This document shows positions 36,506 to 45,415 of a stretch of DNA of 64,000 nucleotides, in pieces. The position numbers and the translations under genes were made by a program. The notes beneath the pieces were generated by a model, which worked only from the letters and a program-made list of their open reading frames with translations, was not told where the DNA came from and did no database searches. The stretch's first letter is position 1. Each line of letters begins with the position of its first letter. Origin of the DNA: Phocaeicola coprocola DSM 17136 (lineage in GTDB: Bacteria > Bacteroidota > Bacteroidia > Bacteroidales > Bacteroidaceae); NCBI RefSeq assembly GCF_000154845.1, contig NZ_DS981507.1, positions 45,183 through 109,182 on the forward strand, given 5' to 3'.

Positions 36506-36716
36506 TCAGTTCTTCTTTTAAGGGTACCACAATATTGCTCACCAAAACGCGGGTGGCATGTTCTGCGTTATCCACACGCACACCCTCTGCGTCGGCTTCG
36601 GCTTTCATCGCTTCCGCTTTCGCTTTCCTCACCGTAGCACGCAGGGAACCGATGGCTGCTGCAGTGCCCACAAGGCCGCCGCTAAGAATAATGTTCATGA
36701 TCTCGCTAAAGTCCAT
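36237..36716 (-). CDS. Rz-like membrane coiled-coil protein (putative i-spanin)
   Basis: 159 residues. A short N-terminal hydrophobic helix (MNIILSGGLVGTAAAIGSL), then an Ala/Lys/Glu-rich coiled coil (about 27-95, KAKAEAMKAEADAEGV and LKEELNATRKDLQANKREMARLR), then a Cys/His segment (SCRHHDDCPVLGG). This is the architecture of inner-membrane spanin subunits. The 3' 269 bp overlap the lipoprotein gene in another frame, as in nested Rz/Rz1 pairs. The holin and endolysin genes lie immediately upstream. Confidence 0.6.
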   Translation of the reverse strand: MDFSEIMNIILSGGLVGTAAAIGSLRATVRKAKAEAMKAEADAEGVRVDNAEHATRVLVSNIVVPLKEELNATRKDLQANKREMARLRKAIDTANSCRHHDDCPVLGGLRKQQEEHDGGEDTDGIGKHRQRERKPTGGTGDGGYTGEFGEAVYTCGQPP

Positions 36717-36744
36717 ACCACCCGTTTTTTAGTCAGTCAACCTT

Positions 36745-37134
36745 TTATTCTGCTTCCTCGCGTTTCTTTCGGAATAGTCCGATAACCCATTGCACCAGTC
36801 CCGTGTCGGCTACCCCATTGGCTACAAGTGAGGCACCAAAACCATAGAGCAAGGCAATGTCCCAGCTCACATCACTCACAAATCCGGCATCAAGCCACCA
36901 CAGTAGCATCGCGCACACCAAGCCCACACACCAGCTCACCAGCTGCGTCACCCAGCCTTTCATGTTGGGGAACAAACCTTTCAACCCTTCAGTAAGCACC
37001 ACCACACCGCCGACGAAACCGGCAAAGGTGCCAATCATTGCGTCATAGTCCGTTGCCGGAACATCGGCCCCTTGGGCCATCACAGCCGATACTGTTCCCA
37101 GCATCAGCATCATAAACAGCATAATTCGTTTCAT
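36745..37134 (-). CDS. Putative holin with N-terminal signal-like helix
   Basis: 129 residues: an N-terminal signal-peptide-like segment (to about MAQ, residue 21), then three hydrophobic helices (about 33-52, 62-83 and 90-112) and a charged C-terminus (FRKKREEAE), the usual holin ending. It lies 15 bp downstream of the endolysin gene. Together they form a lysis cassette placed, unusually, between capsid and tail genes. Confidence 0.7.
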   Translation of the reverse strand: MKRIMLFMMLMLGTVSAVMAQGADVPATDYDAMIGTFAGFVGGVVVLTEGLKGLFPNMKGWVTQLVSWCVGLVCAMLLWWLDAGFVSDVSWDIALLYGFGASLVANGVADTGLVQWVIGLFRKKREEAE

Positions 37135-37149
37135 TGATTGCTTCTTTTA

Positions 37150-37614
37150 TTATTGGTTAATACCTATTTCTTTCAGCCATTTCTGTACATCGAAACTGGG
37201 GCAGGCTTTGGCCGCCAGCTCGTTGTGTCCCACAATGCGCACATCCGGGAATCTGCGATGGAAGTCCTTCACATACTTCTCCAGTGCCTTTTTCTGGCAG
37301 CCGGTGCGGGTGTCCTTCGGGGTCTTGCCGTCCTTGGCCACACCGCCGGCATACACAATGTGGCGGCTCACGCTGTTGTACCCCTTGGCTCCGTTGGTCA
37401 CTTCCCAGGGATCCACCTGCGCATCCTCGTTGTTGTTCACCAAGCGTTCCACACCGCCCTGCAGGTGGAACAGGTCGGTGTAGCCCACCTGTTTCCAACC
37501 TCTGCCACCCTGGCTTACGGGCGAAGTGTGCCACTTCCGGATGTCCGCCGATGATACCTCACGCCCCTCCGGGGTTGCCGTACAGTGAATTACCAGATAC
37601 TTCAATTTTGCCAT
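37150..37614 (-). CDS. Endolysin, N-acetylmuramoyl-L-alanine amidase (Amidase_2)
   Basis: 154 residues, one domain, no signal peptide, so it would need the holin to reach the wall. Zinc ligands typical of T7-lysozyme-like amidases are visible: H10 in VIHCTAT, H130 in IVGHNEL, and C138 in KACPSFDVQKWL. The order of motifs and the length match small phage amidases. It cleaves the amide bond between MurNAc and L-Ala. It lies 6 bp downstream of the capsid gene and 15 bp upstream of the holin gene. Confidence 0.9.
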   Translation of the reverse strand: MAKLKYLVIHCTATPEGREVSSADIRKWHTSPVSQGGRGWKQVGYTDLFHLQGGVERLVNNNEDAQVDPWEVTNGAKGYNSVSRHIVYAGGVAKDGKTPKDTRTGCQKKALEKYVKDFHRRFPDVRIVGHNELAAKACPSFDVQKWLKEIGINQ

Positions 37615-37620
37615 ACCATC

Positions 37621-38820
37621 TTATCCTTTCTGGTTTTGGGTAATGGTAATCTTGGCCGTCTTGCTGCGGTCGGCATTGAGCGTAAGGGTCAGTGTACCGG
37701 TTTTCTGACTGCCACTGTTTGCACCGGCCGAAATCTTCACGCCTTTATCCGTCGCTTCCACCTTGAAGCCGGCAGGGGCACTGCCTATCTCATATTCTCC
37801 GCTGGCGGTCACGGTCACTTCTTCACTGCCACCGGTTGCCTCAAGGGTCACACTGGCAGGGTCAACTGAAATCTTCTTCTCGCTCGCCTTGAACACGGGG
37901 TTGCTTCGCTTGTCCAGCACCACCACTTCTTCACCGAAGGCAATGTTCGTGTCAGCCTTCATCAGCATCTTGAAGAAGTACAGTTCGCTCGCGTTCGAGA
38001 TCTTGTCAATCTGAATCACGTCTTCATCGTCCTGCAGGTTCACAGCCGCAAACAGGTTGCCGCCGGCATCGGGCGAACAGAGGGTGCACACAATCAGATC
38101 ATCGGGCCAGGCCGCAAGCGTCTCAATGGTAATGCCCTTGTAGCGACGGGCATTCACATCGGTTTCGCTCGTGTTCTTGGACTCGCGCTGGGTCAGCTCG
38201 TCATCATACTTGTCAAAGTCGTTCACGCTCATCAGAATGCGGAGGTCCGGGTTGTTGCGGATGGCCACGGGAATCTTCGCACGCATGGCTTTCAGTCTGC
38301 CCAGCATGGTCGATTCTGCGCTGTCCACCACAATCACCTCAGTATCCTTGGCCATCTGGGTCAGGATGCCGTTAAACAAGTGGTCGTCATCATCCCCATA
38401 TTCACCGTTCACATAGTGGTCACCCAGTTCAAACTGTACCCGCTTGGCCAACTCGGCAAGCAGGGCGTTCTGCGCTTCGGGCGGAAGTTCCGAGAATACC
38501 AGGTTGCCCTTCGGCTGCCATTTGCGCCAGATGTTCTCGAACGTGCGGGGGTTAAACACCGTAAAGGCCATGAAGTCCACCGGGTCAAGACTCTTTTCGT
38601 CGTAGTTGAAGTTGCCCTTCGAATCCTCCACGCCGGGGTTCTCCTTGCGCTTCTGGAGCATCTTGCCGGTCTTCAGGCGCGGCAGGCTGATTTTCTTCTC
38701 CACACCGGGAATCACCATGATCAGCCCCTTTTCCACAATCTCATTGCTCGTAGCGGCAAGCGTCAGCAACTGTTCCAGTACCTCGCCGCTGTAATTCGTG
38801 TTTCTTACAATTATTGCCAT
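37621..38820 (-). CDS. Major capsid protein with C-terminal BACON-like domain
   Basis: 399 residues. The first ~310 (MAIIVRNTNYSGEVLEQLLTLA... FGEEVVVLD) look like a major capsid protein by position directly after the prohead protease and by length. Residues 315-399 form a separate beta domain: SVDPASVTLEATGG, VTVTASGEYEIGS, TGTLTLTLN, TAKITITQNQKG. The order and phrases match the BACON/Ig-like fold found on Bacteroides glycan-binding proteins. On a virion it would be surface-exposed and could bind mucin glycans. A decoration of this type on a capsid subunit is the odd feature here. Confidence 0.8.
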   Translation of the reverse strand: MAIIVRNTNYSGEVLEQLLTLAATSNEIVEKGLIMVIPGVEKKISLPRLKTGKMLQKRKENPGVEDSKGNFNYDEKSLDPVDFMAFTVFNPRTFENIWRKWQPKGNLVFSELPPEAQNALLAELAKRVQFELGDHYVNGEYGDDDDHLFNGILTQMAKDTEVIVVDSAESTMLGRLKAMRAKIPVAIRNNPDLRILMSVNDFDKYDDELTQRESKNTSETDVNARRYKGITIETLAAWPDDLIVCTLCSPDAGGNLFAAVNLQDDEDVIQIDKISNASELYFFKMLMKADTNIAFGEEVVVLDKRSNPVFKASEKKISVDPASVTLEATGGSEEVTVTASGEYEIGSAPAGFKVEATDKGVKISAGANSGSQKTGTLTLTLNADRSKTAKITITQNQKG

Positions 38821-38827
38821 AGTTCAA

Positions 38828-39868
38828 TCACTTTTTACGTTTGTCCTTAATTTCTCGCATACGCCTGTTCCAGGGGCTTTCTTCACCATTCGGTTCCAGA
38901 TGCAGGTCTTCCATCACACGGCGCTTTACCGGCAGTTGGGCCAGGGCCTTTTCGCCGTTCTCGCGGTCATTGGCCAAAAGGTTTTCGTAGATGGGGCGGG
39001 TAGTCGCATCAATGCGACCGTCCTGCTCGGCTGCGTCAAGCAGCTGCTTGCGGGCGGCAAGGTCTTCGGCTTCAGCCTTGTCTTCGTAGGTCTTCACCTT
39101 GGCCTTCAGGTCGGTGTTCTCTTTCGTAAGGATAGGTACCTTGCCTGCCTCTTCCTCCAGTTGGTCCATCAGGCGGAACACATCCGCATCACTCGCGCAG
39201 TCCTTGAAGCGCGGGCGTTTCTTTACGTCTTCCAGATTCATGTCTTCTCTGTTTTTTTGTGGCTCAACGAGCCGGTTATTGAATAAAGTATATATCTGCG
39301 CCGGTGTACTGTCTGCCGGCACGGGGTCTGCATCATAGATGTCGTCTATGAAACCAAGGTCCAGGGCTTCCTTGGCGGTCAGCCAATGGTCCTCGCCGTC
39401 AAAATAGGTCTGTTTCACTTCTTCCTTGCTCATGCCCAGCCGCTCGGCATAGATTTCACTCAAGCTGCCTTCCAGGCTTTCTATCTCTTCCATGCAACGC
39501 TGCAGGTCCTGCTTGTTGCCGTAACACCCGCCGCTCACACTGTGCAGCATCAGACGGGCATATTTGCTCATTTCTACGGGCTTGCCGCAAAGGGCTATCA
39601 CACTGGCCATGCTGGCGGCTATGCCATCCACATAAATGCGGATGTCGGCCTGGCTATGGCGCAGGGCGTTGAATATCGCAATGCCGCTGTACACTTCCCC
39701 GCCGTTGCTGTTGATACGCACATGGATGCGTCGGCTCACGCGTTCGGCTTCCATCAGTTCCTGGGCTATGCGCCCGCTTTGCACCTCCGTATAGTCTCCG
39801 ATGTCCCCGTACAGGAATATCGTACTGGTGCCGTCGTCACTCGTTGTAATATTGAAAAATCTGCTCAT
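38828..39868 (-). CDS. ClpP-like prohead protease with scaffold-like C-terminus
   Basis: 346 residues from ATG 39868 (MSRFFNITTSDD); the frame is open to 39937 but the upstream part is unlike the family. The N-terminal ~200 residues are a ClpP/S14 serine protease: INSNGGEVYSG, DGIAASMASVIALCG with the catalytic Ser, and LMLHSVSGG with the catalytic His. The C-terminal ~130 residues are charged and helical (KENTDLKAKVKTYEDKAEAED), like a fused scaffold. It would process and then release the scaffold during head assembly. It is the first gene of the long minus-strand late run. Confidence 0.85.
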   Translation of the reverse strand: MSRFFNITTSDDGTSTIFLYGDIGDYTEVQSGRIAQELMEAERVSRRIHVRINSNGGEVYSGIAIFNALRHSQADIRIYVDGIAASMASVIALCGKPVEMSKYARLMLHSVSGGCYGNKQDLQRCMEEIESLEGSLSEIYAERLGMSKEEVKQTYFDGEDHWLTAKEALDLGFIDDIYDADPVPADSTPAQIYTLFNNRLVEPQKNREDMNLEDVKKRPRFKDCASDADVFRLMDQLEEEAGKVPILTKENTDLKAKVKTYEDKAEAEDLAARKQLLDAAEQDGRIDATTRPIYENLLANDRENGEKALAQLPVKRRVMEDLHLEPNGEESPWNRRMREIKDKRKK

Positions 39869-39953
39869 CGTCATGTCTTTACCAGCGGTTTCCCCGCCTT
39901 TCGATGGTGCGAAAATAGAACATTCCCATGGCACCAAGAAACCGCGTCCGCAT

Positions 39954-39982
39954 CATAACGTTTTCTGGCGTTATCATAACGC
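39954..39982. promoter_or_regulatory. Palindrome in divergent gap between late and head modules
   Basis: GCGTTATCATAACGC (39968-39982) is a perfect 15-bp odd palindrome, and CATAACG occurs once more at 39954-39960. The site lies in the 200-bp gap from which the capsid/tail genes run left and the terminase genes run right. It is a candidate binding site for a late activator. Confidence 0.45.
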
Positions 39983-40071
39983 TGTAACCCGTCATCATGC
40001 GTACGCGCTTTTACAAACCCCGCTTTTTCATGCAATTTTGTAACGTGATTTACAACTAAAAAGGACGATTT

Positions 40072-40515
40072 ATGGCAGATTTGACGAATGCCCAGAAAAA
40101 GGAATGGGCAAAAACTTTGTACCTCAAGGAAAACCTCACACAGCAGGAAATCGCCGACCGGGTGGGCGTGTCACGGGTGTCCGTGTCCAACTGGGTACGG
40201 GCCGGGAAGTGGGAGGAACAGAAGGTGGGGCTTACGCTCACAAGGCAGGAACAGGTGGCTAACCTCTACCGGCAGGTGGCCGAAATAAACAAGGCCATCG
40301 CCGAACGGCCCGAAGGGGAACGGTTCCCCTCATCCAAGGAGGCTGACATCCTCGGGAAACTGTCGGCGGCCATACGCAACATGGAGCAGGAAGTGGGCAT
40401 TGCCGACATCATCAGTGTCCTCACCGGGCTCATCGACTGGGTACGGGCGGCCGACCTCGAAAAGGCAAAGGAAATTACACGCCTGGCCGATGCGTACATT
40501 AAAGACAAATTATAA
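40072..40515 (+). CDS. Terminase small subunit-like HTH protein
   Basis: 147 residues. N-terminal helix-turn-helix (LTQQEIADRVGVSRVSVSNWVR, about 22-43) followed by helical regions. It precedes the large terminase by 11 bp on the same strand, which together with the HTH and size fits a DUF1804-type small terminase as in Mu-like phages. It would recognise the packaging site near one phage end and load TerL. First gene of the plus-strand head module. Confidence 0.8.
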   Translation: MADLTNAQKKEWAKTLYLKENLTQQEIADRVGVSRVSVSNWVRAGKWEEQKVGLTLTRQEQVANLYRQVAEINKAIAERPEGERFPSSKEADILGKLSAAIRNMEQEVGIADIISVLTGLIDWVRAADLEKAKEITRLADAYIKDKL

Positions 40516-40526
40516 AGGGATAGACA

Positions 40527-42059
40527 ATGAAACAGACTGACAGACTCGCTCTCCTCGATTGGGAGAAGTACAAAGAAGACATCGCAAGGGCTACACCGGT
40601 CGATAGGAACATGACGGCAGCCGAACGGGAAAAACACCGGGAATATCTTGAGAAACATCCCATAGAATGGATCAAGTTCTTTTTTCCGAATTATGTCAAA
40701 TATGAATTTGCCGACTTCCAGAAAAAGGCTATCCGGCGGATCATTGCACACGATGAATGGTTTGAGGTGCTTTCTTGGAGCCGTGAGCTGGCCAAATCCA
40801 CCGTCACCATGTTCATCGTCATGAATCTCACGCTTACCGGACGCAAAAAGAATGTGATTCTGACCTCCAACAGCAAGGACAATGCGGTGCGCCTGCTCGA
40901 TCCCTACCGGGCCAATCTCGAAGCCAACGGACGCATCATGGCATACTACGGCAAACAGGAACTGCCGGGCTCATGGACCGAGGATGAATTCACCACCAAA
41001 GGGAAGGTCTCTTTCCGCGCACTGGGTGCCGGACAATCTCCGCGTGGTTCGCGAAACGAGGCCATACGTCCCGACGTACTGCTGGTCGATGACTTTGATA
41101 CGGACGAGGATACCAAGAACCCGGACATCATCCAGAAGCGCTGGGACTGGTGGGAAAATGCGCTGTATCCCACAAGGTCCATTTCCGAACCTACACTGGT
41201 CATCTTCTGCGGAAACATCATCGCCAAGGACTGCTGCGTGGTGAGGGCGGGCGAAATGGCCGACTCCTGGGACATCGTGAACATCCGCGACAAAAACGGT
41301 TTTTCCACATGGCCGGAAAAGAACTCGGAAGAGGACATCGACCGCACACTGTCCAAAATATCCAAAAAGGCGGCACAGGGAGAATATTTCAACAACCCGA
41401 TTTCCGTGGGAGAGGTATTCGAAAACATTGCATACGGCAAGGTTCCGGCACTCTCCAAATTCAAGTTCCTCGTGGTGTATGGCGACCCGGCACCGGGCGA
41501 AAGCAAGGGTAAGAAAGGCAAATCCTTCAAGACGGTTTCGCTCTGTGGCAAATTGGGTGGCAGGCTTTACGTCATCAAGACTTTCCTGGCACAGGCGCTC
41601 AATGCGGAGTTCATTGACTGGTATGTCCGGATGCTTGAATTTGTCGGGGGCAAGACCAATGTCTATTGCTACATGGAGAACAACAAGCTGCAGGACCCTT
41701 TCTTCCAACAGGTGTTCAAACCGCTGGTGGCAAAAGTACGCCGCGAACAGAAGATTGCGCTGTTCATCCGGGGCGACGAGGAGAAGAAGACGGACAAGGC
41801 TACGCGCATCGAGGCCAACCTTGAACCGCTCAACCGCGAGGGGAACCTCATCCTCAACGAGGCTGAACGGGACAATCCGCACATGAAGGAACTGGAGGAT
41901 CAATTCAAGTTGTTCACCCTGACCATGCGCTATCCGGCCGACGGACCGGATGCGGTCGAAGGGGCGAACCGTATCATTGACGAACTGATCAGGCGCATTG
42001 AACCGCCCGTATTCCGATCACGGAAGGATGTAAGAAAACGGAATAAGAAAAGATTATGA
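40527..42059 (+). CDS. Terminase large subunit
   Basis: 510 residues. ATPase domain with a Walker-A-like loop SRELAKST (about 90-97), a Walker-B-like LLVDDFDTDED (about 188-198) and a nuclease domain beginning near FLVVYGDPAPG (about 315). Such non-canonical Walker A loops are common in phage terminases. It packages headfuls of replicated phage DNA together with adjacent host DNA in Mu-type phages. Length is standard. Followed 21 bp later by the gp36-like gene. Confidence 0.92.
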   Translation: MKQTDRLALLDWEKYKEDIARATPVDRNMTAAEREKHREYLEKHPIEWIKFFFPNYVKYEFADFQKKAIRRIIAHDEWFEVLSWSRELAKSTVTMFIVMNLTLTGRKKNVILTSNSKDNAVRLLDPYRANLEANGRIMAYYGKQELPGSWTEDEFTTKGKVSFRALGAGQSPRGSRNEAIRPDVLLVDDFDTDEDTKNPDIIQKRWDWWENALYPTRSISEPTLVIFCGNIIAKDCCVVRAGEMADSWDIVNIRDKNGFSTWPEKNSEEDIDRTLSKISKKAAQGEYFNNPISVGEVFENIAYGKVPALSKFKFLVVYGDPAPGESKGKKGKSFKTVSLCGKLGGRLYVIKTFLAQALNAEFIDWYVRMLEFVGGKTNVYCYMENNKLQDPFFQQVFKPLVAKVRREQKIALFIRGDEEKKTDKATRIEANLEPLNREGNLILNEAERDNPHMKELEDQFKLFTLTMRYPADGPDAVEGANRIIDELIRRIEPPVFRSRKDVRKRNKKRL

Positions 42060-42080
42060 CAACTCTAAAACAATAGGACT

Positions 42081-42506
42081 ATGAGCAAATTTGTTGAACT
42101 TACCGATTACGATGCGAGCATCCACCGAGACATCCTCGACGCACTGGTTCGCGAAGACGAAACGGTCATTGAGGTTTGCGAGGACAGGGCCATTGCCGAA
42201 ATGCGGTGTTATCTGGGCAAACGCTACGACTGCAACAAGATTTTTGCAGCCACCGGCGAGAACCGTAACCAGCTCGTGCTGATGATGGTCATCGACATGG
42301 CGGTCTATCACATCTTCTGCATCCACAACCCGCAGAAACTTTCCCAGGTACGCAAGGATCGTTACGAACGGGCGGTGGAATGGATGAAGGCGGTGGCCGA
42401 CGAGGACATTTCAATCGAAGGGGCTCCGCTGCTGCCCGAGGAACAAAGGGCGGGCAGGTCGGATTTCCGCATTCAAAGCAACCGCAAACGAACGAACCAC
42501 TGGTAA
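42081..42506 (+). CDS. Mu gp36-like protein (DUF1320)
   Basis: 141 residues. The central part, EVCEDRAIAEMRCYLGKRYDCNKIF then VLMMVIDMAVYHIFCIHNP and QVRKDRYERAVEWMKAVADED, follows the DUF1320 pattern of Mu gp36, which is thought to act at the head-tail connection. It lies between terminase and portal rather than after the major capsid gene as in Mu. Confidence 0.8.
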   Translation: MSKFVELTDYDASIHRDILDALVREDETVIEVCEDRAIAEMRCYLGKRYDCNKIFAATGENRNQLVLMMVIDMAVYHIFCIHNPQKLSQVRKDRYERAVEWMKAVADEDISIEGAPLLPEEQRAGRSDFRIQSNRKRTNHW

Positions 42507-42518
42507 AAAGCAAGCATC

Positions 42519-43871
42519 ATGAAAAAGAAAAACAGAAAAAACAACAAAGCCGGCATCATCACCGTAGGGGGAAACTTCACGTTGCCGGGACAAAAGAGAC
42601 CGAATGTGATTGTGCTCACACAGCCCAAACGCTTCGGGCTGGACATTTCCGACTACATGGCAGCCGTAAGGGTGGCCGAGAATGTCGATTTCTCGCGACG
42701 TTACAAACTTTATGACCTCTACGAGGACATTCTGATGGATACCCACCTTTCCTGTGTGCTCGAAAAGCGAAAGAATGCCGTGCTGTGCTCCAACATGGAA
42801 TTCCGGGTGGACGGGAAGCCCGACGATAAAATCAACGAACAGATACAGTCGCCCTGGTTCAACCGGCTGGTGGGTGACATCCTTGATGCGAAATTCTGGG
42901 GCTTCTCGCTCTGCCAGTTCTACAAGCTGCAGGAGTGGGTGGATTATGACCTGGTACCACGCAAGCATGTGGATCCGGTCAGGGAACTCATCCTGCGCCA
43001 CCAGACGGACATTACCGGCCATTCCTGGAATGAATATACCGACCTGCTGTTTGTGGGTTCACCGTCCGATTTGGGGCTGTTGGCCAAGGCTGCACCTTGG
43101 GTCATCTACAAACGTAACACTACGGGCGACTGGGCACAGTTCTCCGAGGTATTCGGCATGCCTATCCAGGAATATATCTATGATTCCGACGACGACGAGT
43201 CACGCCAGCGGGCCATGGAGGATGCGGCCAATGCCGGAAGTCTGGCGCAGTTCTTCCATGCCAAGGACACGGAACTCAAACTCACGGAAGCCGGAAACAA
43301 AACAGGGTCTGCCGATGTCTATGAACGCCTCTGCGAGCGGTGCAACAACGAAATTTCCAAACTGATACTGGGCAATACGCTGACCACCGAATCGTCCGAA
43401 AAAGGCACGCAGGCTTTGGGTACGGTTCATAAGAAAGTAGAGGACAAGGTACTGGAGGCCGACCGGAAGTACGTGCTCAACGTGCTGAATTACGACATGA
43501 CGGACATTCTGCTGCGCATGGGCATCAACACCGAAGGGGGTACGTTCTGTTTCCCCGAACCGAAGGAAACGGATGCCGGTACCAAAATATCCATCCTCAC
43601 GCAGCTGAAGAAGAACTTCAACATCCCCATCGACGACGACTATCTCTATGAGGAATTCGGTATCGACAAACCGGCCAATTACGAGCAGCTGAAGGCGGAA
43701 CAAAAGACGGCTGAACAAGCCGACCAGATTCCAAGCCCGAAGAAGGAGCCGGAGCCAGCGAATAAGGGACGGGATGATGAACCGACACCGAAACAGAAAA
43801 GAAACTTCCGGAACTGGCTCAAAGGTTTTTTCGTGAAAGCCCCGGCAGACGGGGCAGCTTTAGACTGGTAG
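42519..43871 (+). CDS. Portal protein (DUF935, Mu gp29-like)
   Basis: 450 residues. The family pattern is clear: DFSRRYKLYDLYEDILMDTHLSCVLEKRKNAVLCS, LDAKFWGFSLCQFY, then YERLCERCNNEISKLILGNTLTTE, the 'ilGqtLTt' motif of DUF935 portals. The C-terminus is Pro/Glu/Lys-rich. It forms the dodecameric DNA entry vertex. It starts 12 bp after the gp36-like gene and is followed by the MuF-like gene, the usual portal-MuF order. Confidence 0.9.
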   Translation: MKKKNRKNNKAGIITVGGNFTLPGQKRPNVIVLTQPKRFGLDISDYMAAVRVAENVDFSRRYKLYDLYEDILMDTHLSCVLEKRKNAVLCSNMEFRVDGKPDDKINEQIQSPWFNRLVGDILDAKFWGFSLCQFYKLQEWVDYDLVPRKHVDPVRELILRHQTDITGHSWNEYTDLLFVGSPSDLGLLAKAAPWVIYKRNTTGDWAQFSEVFGMPIQEYIYDSDDDESRQRAMEDAANAGSLAQFFHAKDTELKLTEAGNKTGSADVYERLCERCNNEISKLILGNTLTTESSEKGTQALGTVHKKVEDKVLEADRKYVLNVLNYDMTDILLRMGINTEGGTFCFPEPKETDAGTKISILTQLKKNFNIPIDDDYLYEEFGIDKPANYEQLKAEQKTAEQADQIPSPKKEPEPANKGRDDEPTPKQKRNFRNWLKGFFVKAPADGAALDW

Positions 43872-43909
43872 TCGACAGACTGTATACGGCTGATAATGGC
43901 AGCATCTCC

Positions 43910-45415
43910 ATGGAGTTTGACTTCTCCGAAGAGGTGCTGCGGCGTGCCTTGCTGAACATATACAGCAGGGACTTTCATCCGGCAACCGAAATCGAAATCA
44001 ACCTGTTCAATGAAATATGGGCAAAGATGGACAAGGCGGCAAAGGAAGGGTTCAGCAAATCCAAGGCCATTACTCCGGACGAGGATTTCAGAAATGCCAT
44101 ACTCCGGAACAATGCCGTATTCTCGGCATTCAAGGTACATCGTATGCAGAATGACATGGCACGACTTTTATTGGATTCAAACGGCATTTTAAAACCGTTC
44201 GACAAATGGGTACAGGAAGTCTTGCCCATTGCTTCCCATCAGGTTCGTCACTGGCTGCGGACGGAGTATGATACGGCGGTCATCCGGGCGCATCAGGCGG
44301 CTGACTGGCAACAGTTCCTGCGCGAACGCGATATTCTGCCCAACCTCAAATGGCTACCGTCCACCTCCATTCATCCGGGGGCTGACCACCGCCCGTTCTG
44401 GAATACCATCCGGCCGATTGATGACACGTTCTGGAACATCCACCGACCGGGCGACCGGTGGAACTGCAAGTGCGACCTCACTGCCACCGACGAGGAGCCG
44501 ACACCACTTCCGGACGAAGACGACAAGAACAAGCCCCAGCCCGGACTGGATAACAATCCGGGAACGGACGGCAAACTGTTTTCCGACAATCATCCATATC
44601 AGGCAGAAGCCCACAAGGGTGCCCAAAAAGCGGTGGATAAACTTATGGCCCGTATTGACGAGATGATTGCGGAAATGCCGGACTACCTTACCGGGGAGGA
44701 AAAAATGGCCATTGCCCGGAACAACCTCGAAATGGAAAAGGCTCTTAAAATCAAAAAAGGAAAACCTATGGATGTGGATAAGGCGGACAAACAGAATGCA
44801 AATCCCAAACATGTGGAAGAGTATATTTTGGATTCCAAAGGAATATACCGCGATAAAAGGGGAAACAGATACCGGAAGAACAGCGATTACGATAAAAAAC
44901 GGGATACTCCATACAGTATCAACTGCCAGACTTGCGCACCGGCATACGCTTTACGATTACGTGGATGGGATATTACCGCCAAAGGCAATGTCGCAGGGTC
45001 TAAACTTGAATATCTGAGTAATGGACGTGCTTTTGAAGTCTGGAAAAACACCGACGGTACTCCGGCGCAACATATAAGTATAAACAGCTGGCTTGCGCAC
45101 AAAGGATACCTGAAAATGACCCCTAAAAGGTACATGGAGTATTTCAATGAGGTATGTAAGGAAGAAGGCGTGTATGAATTGTGCATCGGCTGGAAAAGTG
45201 GAGGAGGTCATGCTACAATCCTGCAACGGTTTGCGGATGGTGAACTAAGGTATATCGAACCCCAAAGCGATAATTCTGCCGGTTCAGGAATGGAATGGAA
45301 AGACGTAAAATATTTATGTGAAATAGGAGCTGCGACTTCCCACAACTGCAGGGGAGTCCTGAGAATTGACAATAAGCTATTCGATGTCTCCTTCCTCGAT
45401 ATTTTCGATACATGA
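43910..45415 (+). CDS. MuF-like minor head protein fused to papain-fold toxin-like domain
   Basis: 501 residues. Residues 1-195 are the phage Mu F (gp30-like) head domain, ending in GDRWNCKCDL (181-190), the conserved NCxC motif. A linker rich in Pro/Asp (196-225) and a helical segment (225-300) follow. Residues about 335-501 look like a papain-fold toxin domain: SINCQTCAPAYALRLRGWDI (Cys339/342), GGGHATILQRF (His434) and LRYIEPQSDN (Glu450-Gln452), the C/H/D-or-Q order of Tox-PL-type cysteine hydrolases. MuF-linked polymorphic toxins are known in temperate phages. The toxin part and what follows are more AT-rich than the head part, suggesting module exchange. Activity and target are unknown. 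Confidence 0.8.
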   Translation: MEFDFSEEVLRRALLNIYSRDFHPATEIEINLFNEIWAKMDKAAKEGFSKSKAITPDEDFRNAILRNNAVFSAFKVHRMQNDMARLLLDSNGILKPFDKWVQEVLPIASHQVRHWLRTEYDTAVIRAHQAADWQQFLRERDILPNLKWLPSTSIHPGADHRPFWNTIRPIDDTFWNIHRPGDRWNCKCDLTATDEEPTPLPDEDDKNKPQPGLDNNPGTDGKLFSDNHPYQAEAHKGAQKAVDKLMARIDEMIAEMPDYLTGEEKMAIARNNLEMEKALKIKKGKPMDVDKADKQNANPKHVEEYILDSKGIYRDKRGNRYRKNSDYDKKRDTPYSINCQTCAPAYALRLRGWDITAKGNVAGSKLEYLSNGRAFEVWKNTDGTPAQHISINSWLAHKGYLKMTPKRYMEYFNEVCKEEGVYELCIGWKSGGGHATILQRFADGELRYIEPQSDNSAGSGMEWKDVKYLCEIGAATSHNCRGVLRIDNKLFDVSFLDIFDT

